Origin: Dacryopinax spathularia
Taxonomy: Eukaryota; Basidiomycota; Dacrymycetes; Dacrymycetales; Dacrymycetaceae
DNA length: 64,000 nt
Reading direction: 5' to 3'
NCBI GenBank assembly: GCA_037974965.1
Contig: JBBPFI010000005.1
Location: forward strand, 434,001-498,000
The notes beneath the pieces were generated by a model, which worked only from the letters and a program-made list of their open reading frames with translations, ran no database searches and was not told where the DNA came from. The position numbers were made by a program, and so were the translations under genes. This document shows positions 20,965 to 30,568 of the stretch, one piece after another; positions within the stretch are counted from its first letter, which is position 1, and every line of letters starts with the position of its first letter.

Positions 20965-23900
20965 CTACAAGACACCGCCATAACGGCTTTGGTTGTCTAA
21001 ATCTAATATACTGAGGCGAGCCAGTTCGTTCCTAAGCTCCGAAGGTTGTCGTCCATAGATGTGGCGCGTTGTAAAATGTCGCAGGATAGCAACGCCTGAT
21101 AGGCTGCGCACCCGTGACAGCATGACATATGCGCTTTGGGTACTTCGGCAACCAGCAAGGTCGACTATAGCGCGCTCCAGGGATCTTCCTTGACTTTTAT
21201 AATCCGTGTAGCTGTACGCCGGTAATAGCGGCAATTGTAATCGAGAAATGGAGTATTTCACTGCTTCTCCAGCGTCATCCAGGGCTCTATACTCGAACGA
21301 AGTCCGAACGGGTTGAACACAAACCACACCGGTCGGAAGGTTGCCGTGCGTGGCTTGGCAAAGATCAACGCGAACAAAGACGCAAGTTGGGAAGCGGCGT
21401 CCATTAGCCGCGAGTTCATAGCGAACTCCGACAACTATACCCGTTGCACCGTTAACCAGGCTACGAGAGATCGCTAAGTTCTCGGTAAACATGACCTTCA
21501 TCCCTATGAATAAGGGAAGGAAGCTTAGAGCATCGTTGGTACGAGTGCTATCCATAAGCCAGAGGCGCTGTTGCAATTCACCGTGTAGAACAGTCCTTTT
21601 TAGATGGTCCTTGCAGAAGTACATGTTGTAGTCGACCCCTAGCCGAGCGGCGTGACTTCGGGCAAGAAGTAGGTTAATGGCGTCACGCAGCTTTCGTGTA
21701 GCCACTATGACTGGCGCATCCCGGAACTGCTCAGCTTCGGACGGGTCAGACGCTGCGATCTCCTCTAAAAGACGTGTCCTTAGCACGTCATAATCGGCTT
21801 CGTGATAACGGTCGTCCGCCACTTGTTCGGTGACATCGGAGGTTTTATAAGCGCAGCCTTGACGAAGGCAATTAAGCAGAGCAGCCCATTTGGCGTCCTT
21901 GGCTTGACGAACATTTTGTTGAAGTAGAACGACTTCATTTACTTGGCGCCAAATAAGTGCGCCGTTTAGCGCACTCTGACCTCTTAAACGCTGGGACACC
22001 CGCGCTCCAATGAGACCTACGAGGCAATTGCTGTAGAGGGACATCGCAGCAAAAGGGCGAAGCTGTCCGAAATCGCCAGTATAGATAACGTTAATACCGC
22101 CAAACGCTTGGCTTCCATCTCCACCCTTGGCCACGTTGATGCGCTCGGAAACCTCGTGTAAAAACTGGGCAGATATCATAGAAACCTCGTCGATGACCAA
22201 CCACTGTACCCCCCGCCAGATAGAATCCAAGAGGGAGAGATTTGGTTTTACCCCTCGCTTGCTCGGCAAAAGGGTAAGAGCGTGCGTAGTATAGCCACCA
22301 ATCAGCACAGCCGCCGCGCCGGTGGGTGCACTAAGTAAGAGCGTATCTTGTAAGCCGAGAAGGTCGAAAAGGCGCTGAATACTCCTGATGACGTGACTTT
22401 TTCCCGTTCCGGCGCACCCTCCCACATATAGAAACAACTGCTTACTTTGCTTGCGAGAAAGGTGCGCCTGTACGACCTTCACAGCGCGTAGTTGATCGGC
22501 ATTAGAAGCGAGATTCATCTCGTCTATTACCATCGCTACTTTGCGGTCGATATCGTCGTCTGCCGAAGTGAAAGAAGAGCGAAAGCCGTCGCTCTGCATG
22601 CTAGCGGCGCTAGTATGAGTGATTTCCGCGGATGGCTGGGCGAGGGAAGACTGAGGTAGAGAGCCGACGGTCTCCCTCACAGGGCGCTTGTCCTTCCTCC
22701 AGACCAGCAATTCTTCGGACAAGGCAAGTAGCGAAGGTCTCTCTGCGTCTCCTACCGGCTGAACGGATAGAGAGTAATCCGCGTTGTCTACTCTAGGCGT
22801 GTTTTCGTCTCGCTTGCTCGACAGAAGAGGTACCAACGCTGACATGGCGGGTAGGTTGTTGGTATAATCGCGCTGCCAAACATGATCTTCATCGTCGTCG
22901 TCGTTATGGTCAGTAGTTGGTTCATACCCGACTTCTAGTCCGTCGTCGTCTAACAAGTGAGCCTCTAGAGCCATCATTTCGTCGGCGGCAGAGCACATGG
23001 TCGGCATTACTGTTCGTCCAGGACGCACTCTTATCCGCAAGTCAGAATCGCGCGCATCTTTGCATTCGCGAAGCACGTTCATGTTTTTCATGATCGCAGC
23101 GTGCTCCTCCGAGAATTCCATATCATTCAAGCGAGAGCTCCAAGTTTGCTCGTCTCCCTTCAAGTCACGTAAACACCGCCAGGAAGAGAACAAGATAACC
23201 ATGGCTTGTGCCCAAGCTTCTTGTTCTTCTTCGCTCCCATCGCGATTTGGCAAAGACCGGCCTAAGAGGACCGGGACATGCGCTTTCTTTCGCATCTTCA
23301 GGCAATGCGTCTTTAGTTGCGGATGATCGGGACAGAAGTAAGAGCGTCCACTAAGATACGTAGATTCGGGACCAAGATGAGCGTGGTCGTTAAGGTCTGT
23401 TGACTCACCCGCTTTAGCAGGCGCTTTTATGACCTCCTTTTCTGCTAGTGCGACGAAGTCATAGGGGCACATTCCATTGAAAGGCGCATTTACCGGGCGC
23501 AGAACATAGTCTTGGCATTGATTGGCGAAGGATACATCGCCGTTAAAGATGCTGAGATTAAAAGTTACGCGACCGGCATCAGCTTCTTCCAGCGGCTCCG
23601 AAACCGAAGGATCGTCCTCCGATGTTTCGCCTCCTATCTCCCGTTCTTCCCCGCTCTCCCATGATTCAACGAGTGCTGAGAAGCGTCCCCACAGAAGAAG
23701 CGCAAATATGTGGCTGGTATAGTGGTCTCCCCCGCCAACATAATAGCTCATCACCTGTTGGTGCGACATCTCTTGCCGCGCCATCATGCTATTCACCATC
23801 TTGTTTACCAAACTCCTACTTTCCTCTTCTGGCATTGCAGGCTGAACGGCGCTGTACTTCTCTCTGTTCTTTTGAATCGCGTATATCAGGGCGCTCATTC

Positions 23901-26823
23901 CAGCGTGAACCTTTAAGCAGGACTTCGTGATGTAGTCCGTGATATAATAAATCGCAGCCTTAGCCCCTTCCCCAGAACCTATGTATTGAATATCCATGTT
24001 CGATTTGAACAAGAACATGATGGTCTTGTTGTACTCATTTATCCAAGGATGGAGCCGACGTAGTAGTATTGCGCCGCTATCGTCATCAACCGCAGACAAA
24101 GCTCGCATTGTGCCATCCATCCTCATCCTGCACTTGGCGTCGGTCTTCTCCTCGCCAGGCTTTAAGTGGATCCAGCACCCTGCACGGTGCTCGTGCCAAT
24201 TATTGCAACAAACGAGTTCTGTAACGTGCATGTCGAAAGCAGCGTTGAAAGCGGCGCGCTCCATTTTCGAGATTAACGGCCCTGGTATGGACCTGGGGTC
24301 GATGTCATTTACCGCTAATGTCGGCCTCTTAAGTCGCTGACCATCGGCGCGCACTACTTCGTCCGCACCTGGAAGTTCGGTCTTAATGATGTGTTCTAAC
24401 CAAGCGAACATGCGCCGCTTGTATGAGTCTGCTTCCAGATTCTGCCTTAGCTTCGCGGGCGATGGATTACCCTCGATCCATATAAGCATATGGCAGTGTA
24501 GCGTTCCTCGTCCCTGGGCTTCTACCATGCCATAGAAGCCGTTGCACGTGCCCAGAAGACCAGGGCCTTTACCGAAGCGTAGCACTATGTCTCTGAAACG
24601 CTGCATCGTCTCGTTAAAGACGCGGGCTACAACCGCCGGGTTATTGGCGACCTTGATTGCGTGCTCGAACCTCGTTTTCTTGGTTGTGCCCGACTCGAAG
24701 TCAGGGCCGATCTCGTAGTTGTCGAGTGCCATTTGACAAAGCAGTCCATCGATATCAGCGGGAGTAAGCGTGAAGAAGAAAGCGGGCGTGCCGAGCTGAT
24801 GGATAAGGCTGCGGATTTCGTTCCGTCTGCAGATTTTGTACGCGTCGCTGCCAGGGACGTCCTTGCGCAGCATATGGATCTTCTGCATCACGCGCAACGC
24901 AAGTCTTTCCTCGTCATTCTCCGCCTTCGTCCACCTATCGCTCTCTAAACGACGCGCTAAGCCTACGAGCACTTCCAAGTCGATGTCCTTAATGCCCTGG
25001 ACGATGTTGAGATGCGCGCCTTCTGGCACGCGAAAACGCACGTTCCTTATGGCACGCCGTTTCTCCAAGATGCTGTGGAATACAAAAGCGAAGGTAGGAT
25101 CTCGCTGGAATCTAGAATCGTCCAGCTTAAGCAGGTGAACCAATTGCCTGCTCATGGGAATGGGTCGTCTCCTGCTTCGTAGATCAAAACCGCCCAAACC
25201 GAACGGATCAAGATGCGGAAACATCCAGGTCAAAGTATGCTCGTTTCGCAGATCCTGTACGGCTCGGTTACCTCGGCGAGAGAGCAGGAACGCGCCCTTT
25301 TCATCCAAACAATGCGCGAGGGCGTCTGCTTTCATCGCCCGATAATTCTGCACGGTCCTTTCGCCCGTAGAATATCCCGACGCTTCAATAAGAAAGTCCG
25401 ATACCTCCGCACCATCAAATACATTGCGTCCGCCAACGTCGGACTCAGCAGCCGCTTGCGATGCATCAACCTGCACATGGCCAATTTCAAGGAACGGGAA
25501 CATAACCGGCTCGCGAGAAGGCGTATCACCGAAGAGTGCACGGAAATTTTCAGGCGAGAACGTCGCAATCTCGGGAAAGTCTGGAGTGCAGCAGGTATAT
25601 GCTGCGTTCCTCTTAAGGAGGAACGTTAGGATCGTTTTCACAATAACGGCACTCGCCTTAACAGGCTCTATGCGCCTCAGTACGTCTGCTGTGGGACGCT
25701 CTTGACCGGCGAACACAGCAACGAAGCTATCTTTGATCGCATCTATCGGGGGGGGAAGGACATTGTTTAGACTCATCGTATCTTGTGGCAGGATAAGCAC
25801 GTTTCCCCTATAATATCGCTGCATAGCGTCCACGCCTTTATGATATAGCCGACTGTCAGGATTATCAAAGTACCGGAAGCACACCTTGCTAGCCGAGCAG
25901 CGAGCCACTAAGCGTCGATCTATAAACGTTGACTTGTCGAATGCGTGCCTGACATCATCCGGCACTCGGTCATGAGCATAGTAAAGCCCATTAGCCAACG
26001 CGAGCAAAGGCAGCTGGTCGTCCCGCAAGCAATTACTGCATGAGTTGCAGAGCAGGAGTCGCCCTTTCTTCATCCACAGATGGCTTAGTCCCTTCGGATC
26101 AAGCAGCGCTCTGTCATATGCGTCCACTGCGTAACTGGTGGGAAGCAGGTCGTCCGGGATATTCGCGTTCTGTAAAATCCGGAAATCGATGTCGTCCACG
26201 GAAACCGAGCGAAGATCTCGACGCGCACTCCCTTCTGCGCAACAGGCGCACACTCCCCTACTTAAACTTTCCACCGACGTCGCTTCCTGATATTCCGCGA
26301 TTATCTCGCGCTCGAGATCTTCATCTATATCTGGCGGGAAACTTGGTTGATCAGGCGAAGACGAAACGGGATCGTCTGTTCGCCTCGAGCGTTTCCTCGC
26401 TCCCACCGACCGTTCGTCTCCAGCAGCAGAGCTAAAATGAGAGCCGTCGCGAACTGTGCCGCGGTACTGACGACCATAGCGCCGCAGGGTAAAGATCCAG
26501 ATGTATGCTTCGGTAGACTCGATATGAGAAAGCGCGCGGACCATCGCCTGCCTCGTAAGGCAAGCATCGAAGCGCTCGCCGATACACAGAGCGACATTGA
26601 CCAGATCGGCCTTGGTGTAGAAGTCATAGAGCTCCATTGCCTCACATACGGTGGCTCGCAAGAAAAGCTGATCAGGGAAGGCTGGCTGCTCGGGAGCTCG
26701 ACAGCTGGTATAGACACCAACGAAATTGTAAGATGCGTTTATATCAGCGAGGGGAAAACATCCGTTTCCAAATCGCACGCTGTTAGTAGGTCGATCGATA
26801 GTCGCAATCGGACGTTGCGCCAT
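20965..26823 (-). CDS. Helitron Rep-helicase (HUH/Y2 rolling-circle initiator fused to PIF1-like helicase)
   Basis: A single intron-free frame of about 1,952 residues from MAQRPIATIDRP. This start was chosen because a TATAAA box lies 38 nt before it; the frame stays open 46 codons further upstream. Around residue 300 is a DUF6570-like Cys region (LLCNSCSNCLRDDQLPLLAL). The Helitron-like N domain (FFTLTPADIDGLLCQMALDN) leads to the HUH motif GRGTLHCHMLIWI near residue 775 and the double-tyrosine motif YYITDYITKS near residue 960. The C-terminal SF1B helicase has Walker A GGCAGTGKSHV (about residue 1470), Walker B WLVIDEVSMIS, and the late motif YTDYKSQGRSLERAIVDL. All catalytic motifs look intact with no stop, so the enzyme may be active or only recently silenced. 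Confidence 0.95.
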   Translation of the reverse strand: MAQRPIATIDRPTNSVRFGNGCFPLADINASYNFVGVYTSCRAPEQPAFPDQLFLRATVCEAMELYDFYTKADLVNVALCIGERFDACLTRQAMVRALSHIESTEAYIWIFTLRRYGRQYRGTVRDGSHFSSAAGDERSVGARKRSRRTDDPVSSSPDQPSFPPDIDEDLEREIIAEYQEATSVESLSRGVCACCAEGSARRDLRSVSVDDIDFRILQNANIPDDLLPTSYAVDAYDRALLDPKGLSHLWMKKGRLLLCNSCSNCLRDDQLPLLALANGLYYAHDRVPDDVRHAFDKSTFIDRRLVARCSASKVCFRYFDNPDSRLYHKGVDAMQRYYRGNVLILPQDTMSLNNVLPPPIDAIKDSFVAVFAGQERPTADVLRRIEPVKASAVIVKTILTFLLKRNAAYTCCTPDFPEIATFSPENFRALFGDTPSREPVMFPFLEIGHVQVDASQAAAESDVGGRNVFDGAEVSDFLIEASGYSTGERTVQNYRAMKADALAHCLDEKGAFLLSRRGNRAVQDLRNEHTLTWMFPHLDPFGLGGFDLRSRRRPIPMSRQLVHLLKLDDSRFQRDPTFAFVFHSILEKRRAIRNVRFRVPEGAHLNIVQGIKDIDLEVLVGLARRLESDRWTKAENDEERLALRVMQKIHMLRKDVPGSDAYKICRRNEIRSLIHQLGTPAFFFTLTPADIDGLLCQMALDNYEIGPDFESGTTKKTRFEHAIKVANNPAVVARVFNETMQRFRDIVLRFGKGPGLLGTCNGFYGMVEAQGRGTLHCHMLIWIEGNPSPAKLRQNLEADSYKRRMFAWLEHIIKTELPGADEVVRADGQRLKRPTLAVNDIDPRSIPGPLISKMERAAFNAAFDMHVTELVCCNNWHEHRAGCWIHLKPGEEKTDAKCRMRMDGTMRALSAVDDDSGAILLRRLHPWINEYNKTIMFLFKSNMDIQYIGSGEGAKAAIYYITDYITKSCLKVHAGMSALIYAIQKNREKYSAVQPAMPEEESRSLVNKMVNSMMARQEMSHQQVMSYYVGGGDHYTSHIFALLLWGRFSALVESWESGEEREIGGETSEDDPSVSEPLEEADAGRVTFNLSIFNGDVSFANQCQDYVLRPVNAPFNGMCPYDFVALAEKEVIKAPAKAGESTDLNDHAHLGPESTYLSGRSYFCPDHPQLKTHCLKMRKKAHVPVLLGRSLPNRDGSEEEQEAWAQAMVILFSSWRCLRDLKGDEQTWSSRLNDMEFSEEHAAIMKNMNVLRECKDARDSDLRIRVRPGRTVMPTMCSAADEMMALEAHLLDDDGLEVGYEPTTDHNDDDDEDHVWQRDYTNNLPAMSALVPLLSSKRDENTPRVDNADYSLSVQPVGDAERPSLLALSEELLVWRKDKRPVRETVGSLPQSSLAQPSAEITHTSAASMQSDGFRSSFTSADDDIDRKVAMVIDEMNLASNADQLRAVKVVQAHLSRKQSKQLFLYVGGCAGTGKSHVIRSIQRLFDLLGLQDTLLLSAPTGAAAVLIGGYTTHALTLLPSKRGVKPNLSLLDSIWRGVQWLVIDEVSMISAQFLHEVSERINVAKGGDGSQAFGGINVIYTGDFGQLRPFAAMSLYSNCLVGLIGARVSQRLRGQSALNGALIWRQVNEVVLLQQNVRQAKDAKWAALLNCLRQGCAYKTSDVTEQVADDRYHEADYDVLRTRLLEEIAASDPSEAEQFRDAPVIVATRKLRDAINLLLARSHAARLGVDYNMYFCKDHLKRTVLHGELQQRLWLMDSTRTNDALSFLPLFIGMKVMFTENLAISRSLVNGATGIVVGVRYELAANGRRFPTCVFVRVDLCQATHGNLPTGVVCVQPVRTSFEYRALDDAGEAVKYSISRLQLPLLPAYSYTDYKSQGRSLERAIVDLAGCRSTQSAYVMLSRVRSLSGVAILRHFTTRHIYGRQPSELRNELARLSILDLDNQSRYGGVL

Positions 26824-26860
26824 TAACCAGAATAGAAGCGTGCATAGAGAGCGAAGCCCT

Positions 26861-26866
26861 TTTATA
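26861..26866 (-). promoter_or_regulatory. TATAAA box of the Rep-helicase gene
   Basis: TATAAAAGG on the minus strand, 38 nt before the chosen ATG. It supports the start at 26823 over the longer frame. Confidence 0.65.
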
Positions 26867-27122
26867 CACCAACGCTGAAGCGATGCTAGCGGCGGTACGA
26901 CTGAGACAGAGTGCACGGCCTCCACTACCGCGCTATTTGCACAGCGAGGAACAGACAACATCCACGCTGTGCGGCACAGCCTTAAGGCACGTATCGCAGA
27001 TCGGGAGAGGACAGCTCAGCCAAGCATTCGAATCACGACCCTATGGATGTGCGTCTTACATTAGCCTTCAACAACGCCTTCAACAACAGCGCCAACTGGA
27101 CCCAACGACAGTATCCAACGAC

Positions 27123-27441
27123 GCATAGCGAACCGAACTTAGGAGCAAGCACATTAAGCGGCGACAGTACCTGACGATAGAGGAAAGGCTAGTCATCTAA
27201 CATGACTTCCGTATCCCGCGCTGCTTCCAGTATCGCCGACCTAAGGCGCACGAAGCTTTCCGTTACAGGTCAACAACACCTTCGACAATCAGGAGCCATG
27301 CATAGTGAACCGAACTTAGGAGCGTTAAGGGGCGACAATACCTAGCGATAGGGGAAAGGCGAGTCATCTAAGATGACTTCGTATTCCGCGCTGCTTCTAG
27401 TATCGCCGGTTTAACGCGCACCAAGCTTTCCGCCACAGGTC
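27123..27441. repeat. Two direct repeats (~145 nt, 177-nt spacing), each with a conserved hairpin
   Basis: Copy 1 is 27123-27271 and copy 2 is 27300-27441. Shared landmarks in order: GAACCGAACTTAGGAGC, GGCGACA, TACCT, AGTCATCTAA.ATGACT, CGCGCTGCTTC, AGTATCGCC, AAGCTTTCCG and ACAGGTC. The AGTCAT/ATGACT arms form a 6-7 bp stem in both copies. They could be binding sites for an element-encoded protein, or subterminal Helitron sequence. Confidence 0.85.
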
Positions 27442-27526
27442 TACTGCCTCCCTTTCTACACTACCATCACCTTCACCACTACTTGCTTACCGCCTTAAAC
27501 CCATTGTCACAACCCTAACTACGTCT

Positions 27527-28641
27527 ATGGCTCAGAGCTCGTCGTCTCAGGAGGTCACCAAGAACGACGAGTCTTCCGAGCTCGTCGAGTTACAGGTAAC
27601 GACCGCTTGCTAGACGCGCATATATCCATCGCTGACATTAACCACAGCGAATGCGCACCTACCTCGACACCCTCATCGAGAGAAAAGCTGCCTGTAAACG
27701 CCCCACACCTGAGCCTGTAGACGCAGAAGGGGAGCGAGCCGCCAAACGGACGAAGACCGGAAACACGGATGACACAGTGCGCCCCTTAACCGCGCAACTA
27801 AGATATATGCTAAGAAGTCACACAGGATAGCTCAACGACCTTTAGCATCAACCTGTCTAACGCGAGCAACAGCGGACTAGAGTCGATCACCTTGACGCTA
27901 GGTCCCGCAAGTCAGAACTCGCAAGTAACCACGCCAGCTCCCTCTATCACGAGGACGCCGGGAGGACCATACGGGTTCCGTCCTCGCAACGCTGCGAGTA
28001 CCGCTAACAGTGCCAGTACTAGTCCTCCCCCCCTTCCACCCTCTCTTCCACCTACGAGCGAGGATATCGATCGCCTTGTCTCACGCAGCTCGATCGTAAA
28101 GCAACACATACAACAGCTCACAACGGAAAACCAGAAGCACGTGAAGACTATTAAAGACCGCGAAGATAAGATAGCGACGTTAGAAAAGGCCGTTGAAGCA
28201 CTCGAGGCGAAGAACGCGGAGAAAGACAACGACATGGTTAAAGCGGACAAGCTATGCGATCGACAGGAAGAGGAGATCGCCAGATTACAGAAGGAGGTCG
28301 ACGAGCTTAGATTCGATCTCGCCGGACGCATCGAGTTTATCGCCGCGCAGAAAACAGAAATCGCGGAGTTACACAAAGACGCGCTACAACTGAGAAAGAC
28401 TATTCAAGAGCTCGAAGAGCGACTGTCGCAGCAGAAGAAAGACATGAAGGAGCTAGAAGAACATGTCGCAGAGCAAGAAAAAGACATCGAGGAGAGGGAT
28501 AGGCGTATTTCTCGACAAGACAAACGTATCGCAAAGCTCGTGGACGGTAACGCGGGCCTTGACACGCAAGTAAAGGAAATGTCTTCGAAGCTACAGGAGC
28601 TTCAGCGCCTCGCTCTCTCTCTCCACGCACCGAAAGCCTGA
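27527..28641 (+). CDS. Long coiled-coil protein of the Helitron block
   Basis: Begins MAQSSSSQEVTKNDESSEL. Introns at 27596-27647 and about 27772-27826 keep frame. The second exon carries a bipartite NLS-like stretch (RKAACKRP...AAKRTKTG). Then comes a Pro/Ser-rich linker and about 190 residues of continuous heptad-rich coiled coil, from SSIVKQHIQQLTTEN through LSQQKKDMKELEEHVAEQEK to VKEMSSKLQELQRLAL. It is divergent from Rep, with only the repeat-bearing 700-nt promoter between. No named family is recognised. It may be a nuclear scaffold or DNA-associated partner, by inference only. Confidence 0.8.
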
Positions 28642-29327
28642 TACCAGTCCGCGCTGTATCCACCTGTACGACGACTTGCGTGTACTATTAGCTTGTTAGC
28701 TTGTTTCTACCCGGCGCCCATCATAGCCCTTAATGCCGCAATTGGATACCCATTTATATCCTTGTCTCACGTGCTCGGCACACCTCAGCCGCGCCAATCG
28801 GAATTAATTGCCTAATATGTACGAAAAGGGATCAAACGCGTCCTAGGGTAAAGACCTTACCAACTACGTTGTCCAGGAACGCCTTCATCAAAATCGGGAC
28901 GGATGACATCACGTGTCAGCAACCCCTTACGATGACGCGAGGCGATTGGCCCATCCCCAGCCCTTCTCCCGTCTTCCCGTCTTCCCGGGGGCCTACACCG
29001 CCCGATCCGCCGCTCCGGTCGACGCCGCTGGGTCGGTGTCCATTAATGTCCGATTGTCTGGTTCTGGTTCCTACTGTGCTATCACGGTCCACGATGCCTG
29101 TCAGGGAAGGGTCTCGATCTCGACTGGACTGGATTGGACTGGGACTGGGACTGGGACAATGGGTTGCGTGATCCGGCCTGCCGATGGGCATATAAGCATC
29201 GTCAGCAGCTCGTCGCCTCCTCCTCCCAACACAGAACAATCCTCAATAATCTCCCAATCCTCACTAAGCTAAACTCGCATCGCTCTTACTCGGACTACTA
29301 GCTAAGGTGGAATAAGTGAAGTAAAGA
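28642..29327. promoter_or_regulatory. Right edge of the block and promoter of reductase B2
   Basis: The left ~200 nt are the 3' region of the coiled-coil gene and presumably hold the right end of the element. The right part has a TGACATCACGTGTCA site (about 28904-28918) and a TATA-like CATATAAGC (29189-29197) about 135 nt before the B2 ATG. No gene is supported. Confidence 0.5.
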
Positions 29328-30568
29328 TGTCGTCCAACCTGGGCATCGTCGTCCCTTCTGCTGGAGCGGGCAAGCTCGCACCTGCCAAACCGGTCGACCT
29401 CCCCGAGCCTAAGGAGGGGGAGATCCTCTTCCGCGTCGAGGCGGCCGCGCAGAATCCCGTTGATCAGTATCAGGTACGTCCTCTCCTTCCCTCGAGATAT
29501 ATGTATGCTAGGACGCCGGACTGACAGGGGCATGCAGGCGGACATGGGCTACGCGGTCTCTTCGTTCCCTATCATCGTTGGGGTGGACGCTGCTGGCGTC
29601 GTTGAGAAGGTCGGGCCTGGCGTGACTGGCTTTGCACCTGGCGACCGGATCGCGACCATGACCCCTCTTGGCAAATCCCCCGCCTACGGCGTCTACCAAC
29701 AACACGCGCTCACCCGAGCCTCCGGAACGGTCAAGATCCCGTCCTCACTCTCATTCGACGCCGCCGCCACCCTCCCTCTCGCATACTACACAGCGGCGAT
29801 CGGCCTCCACACGCTTATGGAGATCCCTATCCCCCTGAGCGAGGGCAAGATCACCCCCGATGTGGGGGAAGACGAGTGGATCCTCGTTTGGGGCGGGAGC
29901 TCTAGTGTGGGCGCCGCGGCGGTGCAGCTTGCGAAAGTTGCGGGGTTCAGGGTGGTCGCTACGGCCAGCAAGGCGAACTGGGAGTATGTGAAGAGCTTGG
30001 GGGCGGATGTGGTGCTGGATTATCATGATAAGGATGTATGTCCACTTCCCCTTCTCCCTCCTCTCCAGTACATAAAAAAAAGAAACAAGATATTCTGACG
30101 AGATACGCTGCAGATCGTAGAGCAAATCCGAGCCACAGCAAACCTTTCCCTCGTATACGACGCCATCTCCCAACCGACCTCAATCGCAGCCTCCATCGCC
30201 TCCCTCTCCTCCGAAGGCGGCAAGATCGCCATCGTCCTCCCGTACGACGGCGTCATACCCGACAAAGTCGAGATCCTGACTGTCCAAGCTGGCGCGCTGT
30301 ACAACCCGGACCACGCGGAGGAGCTGAACGGGCTGAGGGAGTACTGGCAGGCGCTGGTGGGCGAGGGGAGGCTGAAGCCGCACCCTGTTAAGGTACGTGG
30401 TCTCTCTGCGCTCTGCCCTCTTACTATGTGCAGGGAGCATGTCGGCTGACGGAGGGACAGGTCATGCCGAATGGCTTGAATGGGATTGATGAGGGGTTCG
30501 ACCTCCAGAGGCAGAAGAAGATTAGTGGGGTTAAGCTGGTGTATCATCCGCAGGAGACGAAGGCGTGA
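29328..30568 (+). CDS. Medium-chain (MDR) reductase, copy B2
   Basis: The sister of B1. It starts MSSNLGIVVPSAGAGK and contains AAAQNPVDQYQ, PIIVGVDAAGVVEKVG, GDRIATMTPLGKS and the cofactor loop VWGGSSSVGAAAVQL. It ends KLVYHPQETKA. The three introns fall at the same residues as in B1 (after DQYQ, KDV and HPVK). The frame is intact. It is a zinc-independent NADP(H) reductase, substrate unknown. B1 and B2 now lie about 18 kb apart on either side of the Helitron block. Confidence 0.9.

Larger units (their letters stand above)
26824..27526. promoter_or_regulatory. Divergent promoter region between Rep and the coiled-coil gene
   Basis: Holds the Rep TATAAA box (26861-26866, minus) and a pair of direct repeats (27123-27271 and 27300-27441). 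No gene is supported within it; the plus-strand frame at 26883-27128 is an artefact of the Rep 5' region. Confidence 0.55.
11460..28870 (-). mobile_element. Helitron-containing block, probably one large multi-gene element (ends not resolved)
   Basis: The block contains a complete Rep/helicase gene, an RPA1-like gene, two coiled-coil protein genes and at least six small unrecognised genes. None resembles flanking host genes. It sits between two copies of a reductase gene pair, as expected for an insertion into, or next to, a duplicated locus. Several of its genes share a TATA box 37-53 nt before the ATG. Classical Helitron ends (5' TC, 3' hairpin plus CTRR, A|T target) could not be fixed. The limits given are the gene-free zones next to B1 and B2. 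It might instead be several nested elements. Confidence 0.55.

Noticed and set aside
26883-27128. Plus-strand 81-residue frame and the 46-codon N-terminal extension of Rep
   Set aside because: The Rep TATA box at 26861-26866 lies inside the extension, so translation most likely begins at 26823 and this sequence is promoter.
20700-28900. Textbook Helitron ends (A|TC...hairpin-CTRR|T)
   Set aside because: Several short matches exist by chance on both sides, but none combines hairpin spacing, CTRR and an A|T target, so no exact boundary is claimed.
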